A stretch of 59,080 nt of DNA from Sphaerobacteraceae bacterium (GTDB lineage: Bacteria > Chloroflexota > Chloroflexia > Thermomicrobiales > Thermomicrobiaceae), in contig REEK01000128.1 in the NCBI GenBank assembly GCA_007695115.1, positions 1-59,080 on the forward strand, given 5' to 3'. The notes under the pieces are model-generated. The model was not told the origin of the DNA. It made no database searches and saw only the letters and a list, made by a program, of their open reading frames with translations. A program made the translations under genes and the position numbers. Below, piece by piece: positions 8,437-16,412 of the stretch (position 1 is its first letter; every line of letters begins with the position of its first letter).

Positions 8437-8775
8437 GTGCCATTGATCATGCGCCGAACCGGTTTCGATTTCTTCCCCGCTGCCCGTTGTACACACTGCG
8501 GTACTGAGTTCGATCGAGCCAATGCCGGCTACGCAGCCTGGCCGGTCGACGTCCTCACCAATCCCCCATTCGTTGATGTCCAGTTGCTCTGTTGCGATGA
8601 CTGTCTCGACGCTTTTAGCGCCGAACATGAGGACGAAGGCGAGTGGATCGCCACTCCGTTTTCCGTCTATCTGGCAAACCTCATCGTCACGCTGGGGATC
8701 GATATCGATGCCGTGCTCGACACCGAGCAGGCCAGTGTGGCGGCGGAGAACACTCGCGATCAAGCCCCGGACTGA
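8437..8775 (+). CDS. Zinc-ribbon-like hypothetical protein
   Basis: 112-aa protein with two cysteine pairs (CTHCG near residue 18 and CCDDC near residue 52) that could form a zinc ribbon, an acidic middle and a C-terminal helix. GTG 8437 is preceded by AGGAGGTGA. It follows cofE by 33 bases in the same direction and precedes the selenoprotein gene, so it may belong to the F420/redox operon. The function is unknown. Confidence 0.6.
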   Translation: MPLIMRRTGFDFFPAARCTHCGTEFDRANAGYAAWPVDVLTNPPFVDVQLLCCDDCLDAFSAEHEDEGEWIATPFSVYLANLIVTLGIDIDAVLDTEQASVAAENTRDQAPD

Positions 8776-8865
8776 TTCTTGCGGAAGCCTCTCAAGCGAC
8801 CTACTTTATGGTTGGTCGTAACGAACTAATTGTCAGCCAGGTCTTTCGTACATGAGAGGGTCCAC

Positions 8866-9342
8866 ATGACGACCACTTCCCCGGGCGCCCAGGCACCATC
8901 GCTCAACATGCTCGACGCCGCTGGGCAAACCCACAATCTTCGCGACTACGTCGGTCACAAGAACGTTGTCCTCGTGATGCTTCGGGGCCTCTGGTGACCA
9001 GTCTGCCGCGGGCATCTGACGCAGTTGCGTCAGGATTATGACAAGTTTGTCCAGCGTGACACCGAAGTCATCGCGATTGGCACAGACAAACCGGACAAAA
9101 TGGCCAGCTTCTGGGAAAAAGAACAACTCCCCTTCCCGGGCATCCCTGATCCAGACAAAGAGCATCTGGACATCCTCGGTCAGGAATTCAAACTCCTGAA
9201 GTTCGGACGCATGCCGGGCGTGATCACCATCGGCAAAGACGGGGTGATCCATAATGCGCACTACGGCAACCACGCCGGTGACATTCCTTCCAATGAGGAT
9301 GTCCTGGCGATGATCGACGAGATGAATCAGGCGGCCGACTAG
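8866..9342 (+). CDS. Peroxiredoxin-like (AhpC/TSA) selenoprotein, UGA-encoded Sec at codon 44
   Basis: A 158-aa thioredoxin-fold AhpC/TSA-type protein if the in-frame TGA at 8995-8997 is read as selenocysteine. Reading gives APSLNMLDAAGQTHNLRDYV, then VVLVMLRGLW-U-PVCRGHL, the spot where relatives have WCPxC. The frame continues without interruption to TAG 9342 through DTEVIAIGTDKPDKM and FGRMPGVITIGKDGVI, all normal family features. ATG 8866 has GAGAGGG upstream. A perfect hairpin begins 18 bases after the TGA. Expected role: peroxide or thiol-disulfide reduction with a Sec-Cys (UxxC) pair. Without recoding the gene would be a pseudogene, but the TGA position, intact frame and hairpin argue otherwise. 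Confidence 0.85.
8995..9036 (+). promoter_or_regulatory. Sec UGA codon and bacterial SECIS hairpin
   Basis: TGA at 8995-8997 is followed by CTGACGC-AGTT-GCGTCAG (9016-9033), a perfect 7-bp stem. The stem extends by two pairs around a bulged G (to 9014-9036). The loop starts 25 bases after the UGA and has G as its second base. Both the spacing and the loop G fit the usual bacterial SECIS rules for SelB binding. Confidence 0.75.
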
Positions 9343-9449
9343 CGCAATCTGTCAACCGACAGGTGACACCAGCCACCGTCCGTGGTTTAACGAAACAGTA
9401 ATTCTGGGATCGTTGTCCGCGCAACAGCGCGGGAGAGGAGCACGAACGG

Positions 9450-10406
9450 GTGGCAGGTGTCGTCGTCGGAAGCAGTAACGCACGCATCGGTATTCAGGCC
9501 GCAATCGACATTCTCGGCAACGGAGGAACGGCGCTCGATGCCGCCGTGGCCGCCGTAAAGCTGATCGAAGATTCGCTGGACGACAACAGCGTCGGAACCG
9601 GAGGCATCCCCAACCTGCTTGGTCAGGTGGAGCTGGATGCCAGCATCATGCACGGCAAGAACCTCGCATCAGGCGCAGTCGGAGCGATCAAGGGTTATCC
9701 CAATCCGATCGAAATCGCCCGCAAGGTGATGGAAGTCACCCCACACGTCATGCTGGCCGGTGAGGGCGCCGAGCTCTTCGCGAAGCATCACGGGTTCAGC
9801 ACCGCTGAGCTGCTCACTGATGAAGCTCGCGATATCTGGAAAAGTCGCATCGAGAGCGGCGGCCCGGGCGAGCAGAAAATCGACGAAGATCGCTTCGAGC
9901 TCTTCAACAAGGCGGTCGCCGACTGGGCGAAACTCCTCCACAAAGAGATCTACGGCACCACCAACGTCATTGTGCGGGACGACAACGGCGATATCGTCAC
10001 CGCCGTCTCCACCAGTGGCTGGGGATTCAAATGGCCAGGCCGACTCGGCGACTCCCCAATCATCGGTGCCGGCAACTACGCCGACAACCGCTTCGGTGGC
10101 GCAGCCTGCACCGGCCGTGGCGAGATGGCAATCCGGAGTGCAACCGCTCACAGCGTCATCATGTATCTCCGTCACGGAAAATCACTCGATGCTGCCGTTC
10201 GTGAAGCGATGGAAGACCTCAACCAGCTTGCCGATCCATTTGCCGAACGCTCGAACACCATGAACATCGTGGCCATGGATCGTGAAGGACAGGTCACCGC
10301 CGCATCCACCGGTGACACCGCTACCTACGTCTACCAGACCACCGACATGAACGCGTTCGAGGAGCGAACCCGGACTCACGTCCCGCTCGAGGGGCTGGGC
10401 AGCTAG
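9450..10406 (+). CDS. N4-glycosylasparaginase / isoaspartyl peptidase family Ntn-hydrolase
   Basis: 318-aa asparaginase-2 family enzyme made as an autocleaving precursor. The expected nucleophile is Thr171 in GTTNVIVRDDNGDIVTAVST, giving alpha and beta chains of about 170 and 148 residues. Other hallmarks are IDILGNGGTALDAAVAAV at the start and the substrate-site SGWGFKWPGRLGDSPIIGAGNYAD. The GTG start at 9450 follows GGGAGAGGAG. It probably cleaves Asn-linked glycans or beta-aspartyl peptides. It ends 14 bases before a strong terminator. Confidence 0.85.
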   Translation: MAGVVVGSSNARIGIQAAIDILGNGGTALDAAVAAVKLIEDSLDDNSVGTGGIPNLLGQVELDASIMHGKNLASGAVGAIKGYPNPIEIARKVMEVTPHVMLAGEGAELFAKHHGFSTAELLTDEARDIWKSRIESGGPGEQKIDEDRFELFNKAVADWAKLLHKEIYGTTNVIVRDDNGDIVTAVSTSGWGFKWPGRLGDSPIIGAGNYADNRFGGAACTGRGEMAIRSATAHSVIMYLRHGKSLDAAVREAMEDLNQLADPFAERSNTMNIVAMDREGQVTAASTGDTATYVYQTTDMNAFEERTRTHVPLEGLGS

Positions 10407-10420
10407 ACCTCAGAACGGCG

Positions 10421-10455
10421 GACGCCCCGCGGTTTGACCGCGGGGCGTCGTCTTT
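10421..10455 (+). terminator. Strong intrinsic terminator
   Basis: 12-bp perfect stem GACGCCCCGCGG / CCGCGGGGCGTC with a five-base loop, followed by GTCTTTTT. It ends the glycosylasparaginase transcript. Confidence 0.92.
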
Positions 10456-10522
10456 TTCCTCTTACCGGCTTCTATCCGACTTCCGGTAAACTGGGCACCT
10501 TATCTACCAGAAAGCGAACATC

Positions 10523-12235
10523 TTACAGAACGTTGACGCTCGTTATCGTTTTCGAGTCCAGTTCCACGCCGTGGGCGGATGCGGTTACCGTGTACTGGTC
10601 GATACTGATCAATCCTCCAACGTCCCGATCGAAACTGTAACTGGTGGACTGTCCGGGCCCGAGCGTGACCGTCGTTTCGTCGCTCCAGTCGCTGTGATCA
10701 GTTGCCTCCAGTGTGACCTCAAGATCAACATCGCTCTCGTTTGTCAGGGTTCCGTTGAGCGTTAGCAGGTTCGAACCAATGAGATTGACTTCAAGAGCCC
10801 CCTCCAGTCCGAGATCCACGTTGAGCACGTCTCCGAGATTCGGGAGGATATCCACAACGACAATCGTTCCGGAGTCGACCACCGTGTCGCCGATCAGCGC
10901 AGTTACGGTGCATACATCGATTGACAACAGACCACTCGTCTGATGCTCGAGCTCCACTTCCAGGTTGCCACTTGCATCGATGTTGACCAGTGCGTCGTCG
11001 ACTTCAGCACCGTCGCAGGTCATGACCAGCTGAACGTCACCGGCCCAGGCACTCGGGTTGTTGAGGTTGACTGTGGCGGTCAGTGTCGGGGAGCCAAGCA
11101 GAGAGACGTCTGCATGGATTCCCAGTCCGAGGTTGTCGGGAGGTGAAACGCCATTTCCATTGTCACCGTCGTCGATGCCATTTCCATTGTCGTCGTCGAT
11201 GCCATTGCCGTTATCGTCGTCGACACCGTTCCCGTTGTCATCGTCGGCGCTGTCATCGCCGGTTCCTGGTGGCGGTGCACCGTTGCCGGGTCCACCATTT
11301 CCTGGCCCGCCGGTACCATCATCAGCAGAGTCGTCGGACGGTGGCGGATCGTGATCCACCGGATAGCCGTAGCGCCACTCGAAGTAGTGTCGGCCAACGT
11401 TGCCAGCTTCGACCTTCCAGCCCTCATCGTTACCTGGGGTGTAGGTCAGAACTCGACGCTCGAACGCTTGCAGCAGCACCCACTGATGATCCCCACCGAC
11501 CGGAACATGTGCCCAGTACGGTTCGGTAATCGGGCGGCCAGTGGCATACACCGGGTTCAGAAACATCGCGCCCTGAACATACTCACCAGATTCGTAGACG
11601 AGCCCGGAGGATGTCATGAACTCCCAGAACGGCTCGGCCACGTTGTGCCCCGTAATGTCATCGAAGTGGGCCGTGTAGACGCCCTGATCGGCGAGGCCGG
11701 GGTCTTCACTGATCTCGCCGTGTTGATCGACGATCTGGGTGATCGCATCCTGTCCACGGTCATCTACCGGATCGAGCAACCCGGCAAGATCGGCATAGCT
11801 CGGTCCGGTTTCCCCGTCCCGATCGCCAGCCACATTGTTGGTCTCGGCTTCATGCGGCTCCCAGGAATCTTCACCGATCTGCATACGACCGGTCACCATC
11901 TCGACAACCAGCAGACCGTTGGTGACATACCAGACGGAATCCTCTGGCTCGCCAGTCAGATTAATCTCCATACGGGATTTGTCGTAGTACTGTACTTCTC
12001 GCTGGCCGTCGGGAGACTCAAGATACTGTTCCCACATCGGCCCGGTATTGGCGCCAGGGCCCCACATCCACGTTCGATCCACCTGATCGGTATCCACCGG
12101 CCGATCCGTGCGTTCCCACGTTCGTTCGAAGTGCTCATTTGCGGGATCGACCGTATCCGCCTGAACGGCGAAGACCGGTATCATGAGCGCCAGAAGCGCA
12201 AAAATCGATATCAGCGTGCGTCGGCTTGCTCCCAT
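10523..12235 (-). CDS. Large secreted protein: shared extracellular module, acidic repeat linker, two beta-sandwich-like domains
   Basis: 570-aa exported protein. A signal peptide (LISIFALLALMIPVFAVQA) is followed by a roughly 270-residue module with VQYYDKSRMEIN, VWYVTNGLL, PITEPYW, VPVGG, ERRVLTYTPGN and GRHYFEW. This module also forms the C-terminal half of the D,D-carboxypeptidase at 0.7-2.4 kb. A Pro/Gly/Asp linker then carries four NGNG-(I/V)-D repeats reminiscent of calcium-binding acidic linkers. The C terminus has two copies of an Ig/CARDB-like unit, each ending around SIDxCTVTA or SIDQYTVTA. ATG 12235 is preferred on ribosome-site spacing (GGGATGG); ATG 12244 is also possible. It is probably a cell-surface or wall protein of unknown ligand. 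Confidence 0.8.
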   Translation of the reverse strand: MGASRRTLISIFALLALMIPVFAVQADTVDPANEHFERTWERTDRPVDTDQVDRTWMWGPGANTGPMWEQYLESPDGQREVQYYDKSRMEINLTGEPEDSVWYVTNGLLVVEMVTGRMQIGEDSWEPHEAETNNVAGDRDGETGPSYADLAGLLDPVDDRGQDAITQIVDQHGEISEDPGLADQGVYTAHFDDITGHNVAEPFWEFMTSSGLVYESGEYVQGAMFLNPVYATGRPITEPYWAHVPVGGDHQWVLLQAFERRVLTYTPGNDEGWKVEAGNVGRHYFEWRYGYPVDHDPPPSDDSADDGTGGPGNGGPGNGAPPPGTGDDSADDDNGNGVDDDNGNGIDDDNGNGIDDGDNGNGVSPPDNLGLGIHADVSLLGSPTLTATVNLNNPSAWAGDVQLVMTCDGAEVDDALVNIDASGNLEVELEHQTSGLLSIDVCTVTALIGDTVVDSGTIVVVDILPNLGDVLNVDLGLEGALEVNLIGSNLLTLNGTLTNESDVDLEVTLEATDHSDWSDETTVTLGPGQSTSYSFDRDVGGLISIDQYTVTASAHGVELDSKTITSVNVL

Positions 12236-12549
12236 CGGACCCATCCCTTCGAGGGTATAACCTGTCAGATCATCCAGAATTCGACTCTGGGCCTGACATT
12301 GCACCTGTTCGTAATCGTTACTGTTTGGTTACGCACAATACGTACCCTTATCCTACCTTTTAGCCCGAATACCCTATACATGGGTACAATCGTACTTATT
12401 TGCACAATTCATTGCGGTAGCACGTGCAATTCCCCTCGGCCTGACAACTGCGGAGCTACCACGCCTGACTCGCCAGCACTGGAACAATGGCTGATAATCT
12501 TGTGAGAAGAGGTGGCAATGAATCACTACCATGCAGAGAGCGATCAGAC

Positions 12550-13575
12550 ATGCGACGAACGCGAGAACAGGTAAGCCATCTATCCCCGTCTTCATTCCCG
12601 GGCGCAGTCCTTTGTCGGGATCTGACACTCCAGACGGATAACGGGCGGGTCTCACTCAGACGTGGCACGCCACTCACTGAAGCACTAGGCCGCATTCCCC
12701 AGAGCGCCGGGGATACCGAGCTCCACCTTCTGGTTCCCGACGAAGACGACATCACCCAGGAGGCGGCCTCCGAACAGATCGCCCGCGCGCTGGTCGGCTC
12801 CGGGTTGCAGTCGACCGAGCCCCATCAGGGACAGGTAGATCTCAGAACTGCCACCACAGGTGTGCTAAGGATCGATGCCGAGGCCGTGATCCGTCTCAAC
12901 GAGACCGGCCTGACCCTGATCGCCACCGCACTGGATGGGCGAGTCGTCGAGCCAGATGAGACGGTAGCGATCATCAAAGCGAGCGAACTGCTGGTCTCCT
13001 CGGCCGCAGTTCAGCAGGCACTGCAGGGTATCGATCGATCCCCGGTGATTCAGGTCCGCCCATTCGCCAGAAAACGCGTCGCGCTTCTGGCCGGAGATCG
13101 CATCCGGGAGCAGAACCTGAACGTCTCCTCGAAGCATCTGGCGGCCGGGCTGGAGCGTTACGGCGCGGAACTCAGCGAGGTTCGGAAGATCCCGGACGAC
13201 CCGGCCGGCATCGCGGCCACGTATCGGGAATTGCTGGACGCTGGGATCGAACTGATTCTGGTGGCCGGCTCGATCGTGCTGGATCCGGAAGATCCGTTTC
13301 TGATCGCGCTCGAGCAGATCAACGCCACCCTGGTTCGACGCGGCGCCCCGATCGACCCCGGCACCATGTTCTGGGTTGCCCGGAGAGACGATGTCCATTT
13401 CTTCGGGCTGGCCTCCTGTGAGATGTACGGCAAATTGTCGATCATCGACCTCTTCCTGCCCTACGCGCTCGCCGGGGAGACGATCGACAATGCGCTGATC
13501 AGCCGACTCGGGTATGGTGGATTACTGAACGACACGCACATTGCCCGTCGTCCCGCAGCCTGGCGTCAGGAATAA
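12550..13575 (+). CDS. Molybdopterin-binding (MoCF-like) protein
   Basis: About 341 aa. The C-terminal half resembles the molybdopterin-binding MoeA/MogA fold: VALLAGDRIREQNLNVSSKHLAAGLERYGAEL, then DPAGIAATYRELLDAGIELILVAGSIVLDPEDPF, then PGTMFWVARRDDVHFFGL. The N-terminal part is a MoeA-like linker region. Similar stand-alone proteins are annotated as MoeA-related or xanthine-dehydrogenase accessory proteins. No molybdoenzyme is adjacent, so the role is unclear. The start is uncertain: ATG 12550 is used with GAGAG upstream, and ATG 12487 is in frame. Confidence 0.68.
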   Translation: MRRTREQVSHLSPSSFPGAVLCRDLTLQTDNGRVSLRRGTPLTEALGRIPQSAGDTELHLLVPDEDDITQEAASEQIARALVGSGLQSTEPHQGQVDLRTATTGVLRIDAEAVIRLNETGLTLIATALDGRVVEPDETVAIIKASELLVSSAAVQQALQGIDRSPVIQVRPFARKRVALLAGDRIREQNLNVSSKHLAAGLERYGAELSEVRKIPDDPAGIAATYRELLDAGIELILVAGSIVLDPEDPFLIALEQINATLVRRGAPIDPGTMFWVARRDDVHFFGLASCEMYGKLSIIDLFLPYALAGETIDNALISRLGYGGLLNDTHIARRPAAWRQE

Positions 13576-13611
13576 ACCGGCAGAGGCAGAGATCTATTGG
13601 GGAGGATTCCG

Positions 13612-14052
13612 ATGACGACTGACCACGAAACGTTCATGCGAGTTGCACTGGAAGAAGCGGAAAAGGCAAAAGTCGAAGGAAACAGCGCCGTCGGCTCGGT
13701 GATTGTCCGGGACGGAGAGATCATCGGGCGGGGACGCAACCTGGTCTACACGGACAACGACATCACCGCCCACGCCGAGACCGTGGCGCTCCGGGTTACC
13801 GGGGACGAATTGAAGCTGATCGACTTCCACGGGTGTGCGCTCTACACCACCTTCGAACCGTGCCCGATGTGCTGTGGCGCAATTCTGCTGAGCGGGGTCA
13901 GCACCCTGGTAATGGGCGCCCGGAACGATCCGAAGTCAACGTCCTGGCAGGACTATCGGGTCGAAGATCTTATCGCCCAGTTCGGACGCGCCGGAGAGAT
14001 CGAGATCGTCAATGGGATCCTCGTCGAGGAATGCCACGCGGTGCGAGAGTAG
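13612..14052 (+). CDS. CMP/dCMP-deaminase family nucleoside deaminase
   Basis: 146-aa zinc-dependent deaminase with both signatures: HAE (residues 54-56, zinc His and catalytic Glu) and PCPMC (83-87, zinc cysteines). ATG 13612 is preceded by GGAGG. The size and the sequence CALYTTFEPCPMCCGAILLSGVSTLVMGARND fit the TadA/guanine-deaminase group. tRNA adenosine or free-base deamination cannot be separated here. Confidence 0.88.
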   Translation: MTTDHETFMRVALEEAEKAKVEGNSAVGSVIVRDGEIIGRGRNLVYTDNDITAHAETVALRVTGDELKLIDFHGCALYTTFEPCPMCCGAILLSGVSTLVMGARNDPKSTSWQDYRVEDLIAQFGRAGEIEIVNGILVEECHAVRE

Positions 14053-14085
14053 TTTCTCGAGGTCACTTCGAACGCCCACCACCAC

Positions 14086-14192
14086 GTCATTCCGAGCTTG
14101 TCGAGGAATCTCTGACGTCGGTCGCGTACACGTCTGTTCGGAGGCGGACAGCGTCGGAACCCTCAGATCCTTCGACTCCGCTCAGGATGACA
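14086..14192. repeat. Palindromic intergenic element, family B, copy 1
   Basis: Roughly 107-bp element with terminal inverted repeats. The left end reads GTCATTCCGAGC and the right end, reverse-complemented, reads GTCATCCTGAGC. It resembles a non-autonomous MITE-like element. It lies in the 586-base gene-free stretch after the deaminase gene, which holds only copies of families A and B. Confidence 0.65.
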
Positions 14193-14210
14193 ATGTTTGC
14201 AAACGAATGC

Positions 14211-14251
14211 TTCTCCCTCTCCCAGCATTGGGAGAGGGCAGGGGTGAGGGC
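14211..14251. repeat. Palindromic intergenic element, family A, copy 1
   Basis: Core inverted repeat CCCTCTCCCA-GCA-TTGGGAGAGGG followed by the fixed flank GGGGTGAGGGC. The same core and flank recur at 14518, 22843, 49979, 50136, 50288 and 54009. Confidence 0.8.
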
Positions 14252-14322
14252 CGTCGTACAACGTAGAAACAACGTTCCCGCAAGCCCTCCAACCACCGTG
14301 TCACCGCGAGCCCACCCCCTAC

Positions 14323-14425
14323 GTCATCTCGAGCTTGTCGAGAGATCTCTGACGCCCAATGCGTATCCGTCTCTCCAGAGGCCGCCCGCGAAGATCCGAG
14401 ATCCTTCGACCTCGCTCAGGATAAC
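14323..14425. repeat. Palindromic intergenic element, family B, copy 2
   Basis: Left end GTCATCTCGAGCTTGTCGAG and right end GATCCTTCGACCTCGCTCAGG. It has the same layout and nearly the same length as copy 1, with a diverged centre. Confidence 0.6.
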
Positions 14426-14517
14426 GTGGGGATAGTGTTGCTGGACGCAGGTCAGGATAGCGCAGGGGAACCGGGTTGCGGTGAATCGGCTTCACTCTGC
14501 CTGGTACGCGCAAAACC

Positions 14518-14558
14518 TTCTCCCTCTCCCAGCATTGGGAGAGGGTCGGGGTGAGGGC
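14518..14558. repeat. Palindromic intergenic element, family A, copy 2
   Basis: CCCTCTCCCAGCATTGGGAG core with the GGGGTGAGGGC flank, nearly identical to copy 1 about 300 bases away. Confidence 0.8.
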
Positions 14559-14585
14559 TCTTGTCCTGGAACGCGTGAACCCATC

Positions 14586-14612
14586 AGATCCTTCGACTTC
14601 GCTCAGGATAAC
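14586..14612. repeat. Family B right-end fragment
   Basis: A solitary right end (GATCCTTCGACTTCGCTCAG) without a matching left end, adjoining the end of the Ddn-like gene. Confidence 0.5.
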
Positions 14613-14638
14613 GTGTGGGCTCCGTCGGGCGAATCCAC

Positions 14639-15070
14639 CTACACCACCAGCCGGAAGACCGCCTTGCGTGGCGCTTCAGCTTCGAAATGTGCCAGGGATG
14701 AGTCTTTGTCGGCATCGAAATACGGCCGGACGATCGGCACCTCATGCACATACTGCTTGAGGATCGGCGCAGCATCAGCCGGCTCCAGTTCGATAATGTC
14801 GACATGCTCCTGGACACGTCCCCGGGAGAGGGTGACCTTCCCGGCCGCACGGGCATTGTGCACCCAGTCGACGATCCCATACGGCGCCACCAGATAGCGC
14901 TCGCCATCCCGCTCGACGAGGGTGACGGGCGTACTGTGCAGTTCTCCCGTCTTACGTCCCGGTACGGTCAACAGATAGTTATTGCCCATCGGAACGCCGA
15001 GCCGGAGAAGCCGGGCGACGGACCAGTTGGCGAATTGTCTCCATGGTGCTATTTCGAAAGTTCGGGCCAT
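14639..15070 (-). CDS. Deazaflavin (F420)-dependent nitroreductase family protein (Ddn-like)
   Basis: 143-aa split-barrel protein of the nitroreductase/DUF385 family. Diagnostic stretches are LLTVPGRKTGELHSTPVTLVERDG and YLVAPYGIVDWVHNARAAG, typical of F420H2-using Ddn relatives. ATG 15070 is chosen because AGGAGG lies five bases upstream on the minus strand. It is the third F420-type gene in the first 15 kb. Its likely role is reduction of quinones or xenobiotics; the substrate is unknown. Confidence 0.85.
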   Translation of the reverse strand: MARTFEIAPWRQFANWSVARLLRLGVPMGNNYLLTVPGRKTGELHSTPVTLVERDGERYLVAPYGIVDWVHNARAAGKVTLSRGRVQEHVDIIELEPADAAPILKQYVHEVPIVRPYFDADKDSSLAHFEAEAPRKAVFRLVV

Positions 15071-15146
15071 GATTCCTCCTGATTGCTGTAACGACACGCC
15101 TGAGACTAACACAGCAATCGGAAAACCTCTGCATCCACGTCGCCCG

Positions 15147-16040
15147 TTAGCCGGTCGATGGCGACCGCTCCTGCTCTGGAGCAACAGCTCCGATTGCCGG
15201 GACGTCAGTCGTTCCATAGTTGCGAGCAATCAGCCAGAACGTCGCCCCGAAGTAGACCATCGTCCCCACCACCAGCATGATCACGCCACCAACCCGCTGA
15301 TCTGCCTGCTGGCTCATTCCCCAGAGTGTTTCGGTACCGAGATAGAACGGATAGATCACCTCCGGTGCGAAGATCAGATACAGCGCAACGAGGTCTCCCA
15401 CTGCTCCAGAGATGAACAGCAGAACGATCGCCAGATCTGGTCGAACCCGGTGATGTCGCGGCACCGGATCGATGATCACCCACCAGAAGAGCAGCGCTGT
15501 CCCCATAAAGAGGATGTGCTCGATCTCATGAATCAGCGTGCTTTCCAGCGCTGCAACGTAAAAGGCCGGGAGGTGCCAGATCACCAGATTGACGTTGAGG
15601 AGCAGCAAAACGACGATCGGGTTGGTTACCACCGTCAACAGGCTACGAACCCAGCCCTGGCGGAGCACCGGTCTCATCACGGCACCGCTCCGTGACGGAG
15701 AGATCGCCATCAACGCCACCTGCACTGGGCGTCCCAGCACCAGCAGCGGGGCCGCAATCAGCATCATCACCACATGCTGGGCCATGTGCAGCGAAAACGA
15801 GTTCTCGTTGTAGGTATGGAGCGGCCCGGCGAGCGCAAATGCGAAGAACGCCAGGCCCGCGTAGAACGATACCGGCCAGGATCGCGGCACCGAGCGCGTG
15901 CCCTGCGAAGAAATTCTCCGCAACGCCAGCGCATAGAGCCCGGCCGAAAAGATCAACCCGAGCGCAATGTACGGTTCGATATCCCACGCCAGCAGAAACG
16001 GTCCGTCGTAGAAGCGGTGCAAGAGCACGCCAGTAGTCAT
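15147..16040 (-). CDS. ctaG: CtaG-type cytochrome c oxidase assembly membrane protein
   Basis: 297-aa protein with about seven transmembrane helices and the caa3_CtaG pattern. This includes the conserved helix FSLHMAQHVVMMLIAAPLLVLGRPV with histidines, IWHLPAFYVAAL, and HEIEHILFMGTALLFWWVIIDP. It assists copper insertion or assembly of heme-copper enzymes in the cytoplasmic membrane. ATG 16040 has GGAGGAAC upstream. It is divergent from the oxidase-like operon across about 170 bases that contain a Crp-type palindrome, which ties its regulation to that operon. Confidence 0.87.
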   Translation of the reverse strand: MTTGVLLHRFYDGPFLLAWDIEPYIALGLIFSAGLYALALRRISSQGTRSVPRSWPVSFYAGLAFFAFALAGPLHTYNENSFSLHMAQHVVMMLIAAPLLVLGRPVQVALMAISPSRSGAVMRPVLRQGWVRSLLTVVTNPIVVLLLLNVNLVIWHLPAFYVAALESTLIHEIEHILFMGTALLFWWVIIDPVPRHHRVRPDLAIVLLFISGAVGDLVALYLIFAPEVIYPFYLGTETLWGMSQQADQRVGGVIMLVVGTMVYFGATFWLIARNYGTTDVPAIGAVAPEQERSPSTG

Positions 16041-16100
16041 CGCTGTTCCTCCGCCAGACATCACGCTGATGAGATCTTAATCCGGCCGGTACCCGCCAGG

Positions 16101-16116
16101 TGTGACCTGAGTCACA
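16101..16116. promoter_or_regulatory. Crp/Fnr-type operator between ctaG and the CuA reductase operon
   Basis: TGTGACCTGAGTCACA has perfect TGTGA-N6-TCACA half-sites, the Crp consensus. It sits 60 bases upstream of ctaG and about 100 upstream of the plus-strand operon. A Crp-family regulator is encoded 2.8 kb away, so it is the natural candidate ligand. Confidence 0.65.
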
Positions 16117-16213
16117 TCCTCGTTTCTGCGCACCGAGTACAGTGTGCAGCACGCATCACGTTCCACATTCAAATGCGCGGCTGAATCACTGTCACACGAA
16201 TCGGGGGAGTGCG

Positions 16214-16393
16214 ATGGATGCCGAAAACACGACCGGCGAAAACGCTCAGCCGGAACAGGAACGCCCACGCTGGCAACAGATCGTATTCGATGACATCTTC
16301 CTCATCCTCATGCTGGGACTCGTTGTCCCAACGCTTTTCTACCTTGTCTGGGGACTGATGGATCTCGCCAGCGTGCCGATCTACGAGCCATAG
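16214..16393 (+). CDS. Small single-span subunit of the heme-copper enzyme (subunit IIa-like)
   Basis: 59-aa protein with a polar N terminus and one transmembrane helix (IFLILMLGLVVPTLFYLVWGLM). ATG 16214 is preceded by GGGGGAG. It is the first gene of the operon, 19 bases before subunit II, matching the place and shape of the small subunit IIa of ba3-type enzymes. No sequence motif confirms it, so the name is positional. Confidence 0.6.
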   Translation: MDAENTTGENAQPEQERPRWQQIVFDDIFLILMLGLVVPTLFYLVWGLMDLASVPIYEP

Positions 16394-16412
16394 CGGGGGA
16401 AGGGGACCACGA

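Noticed and set aside
8866-8997. Reading the peroxiredoxin-like gene as a pseudogene or sequencing error
   Set aside because: The TGA replaces the one residue where Sec is used in this fold, a suitable hairpin follows, and a second selenoprotein is present; pseudogene status is possible but less likely.
11351-12505. 384-codon plus-strand frame opposite the large secreted protein
   Set aside because: Antisense to a protein with a signal peptide, module shared with another gene, and repeats; the plus frame has no recognisable features.
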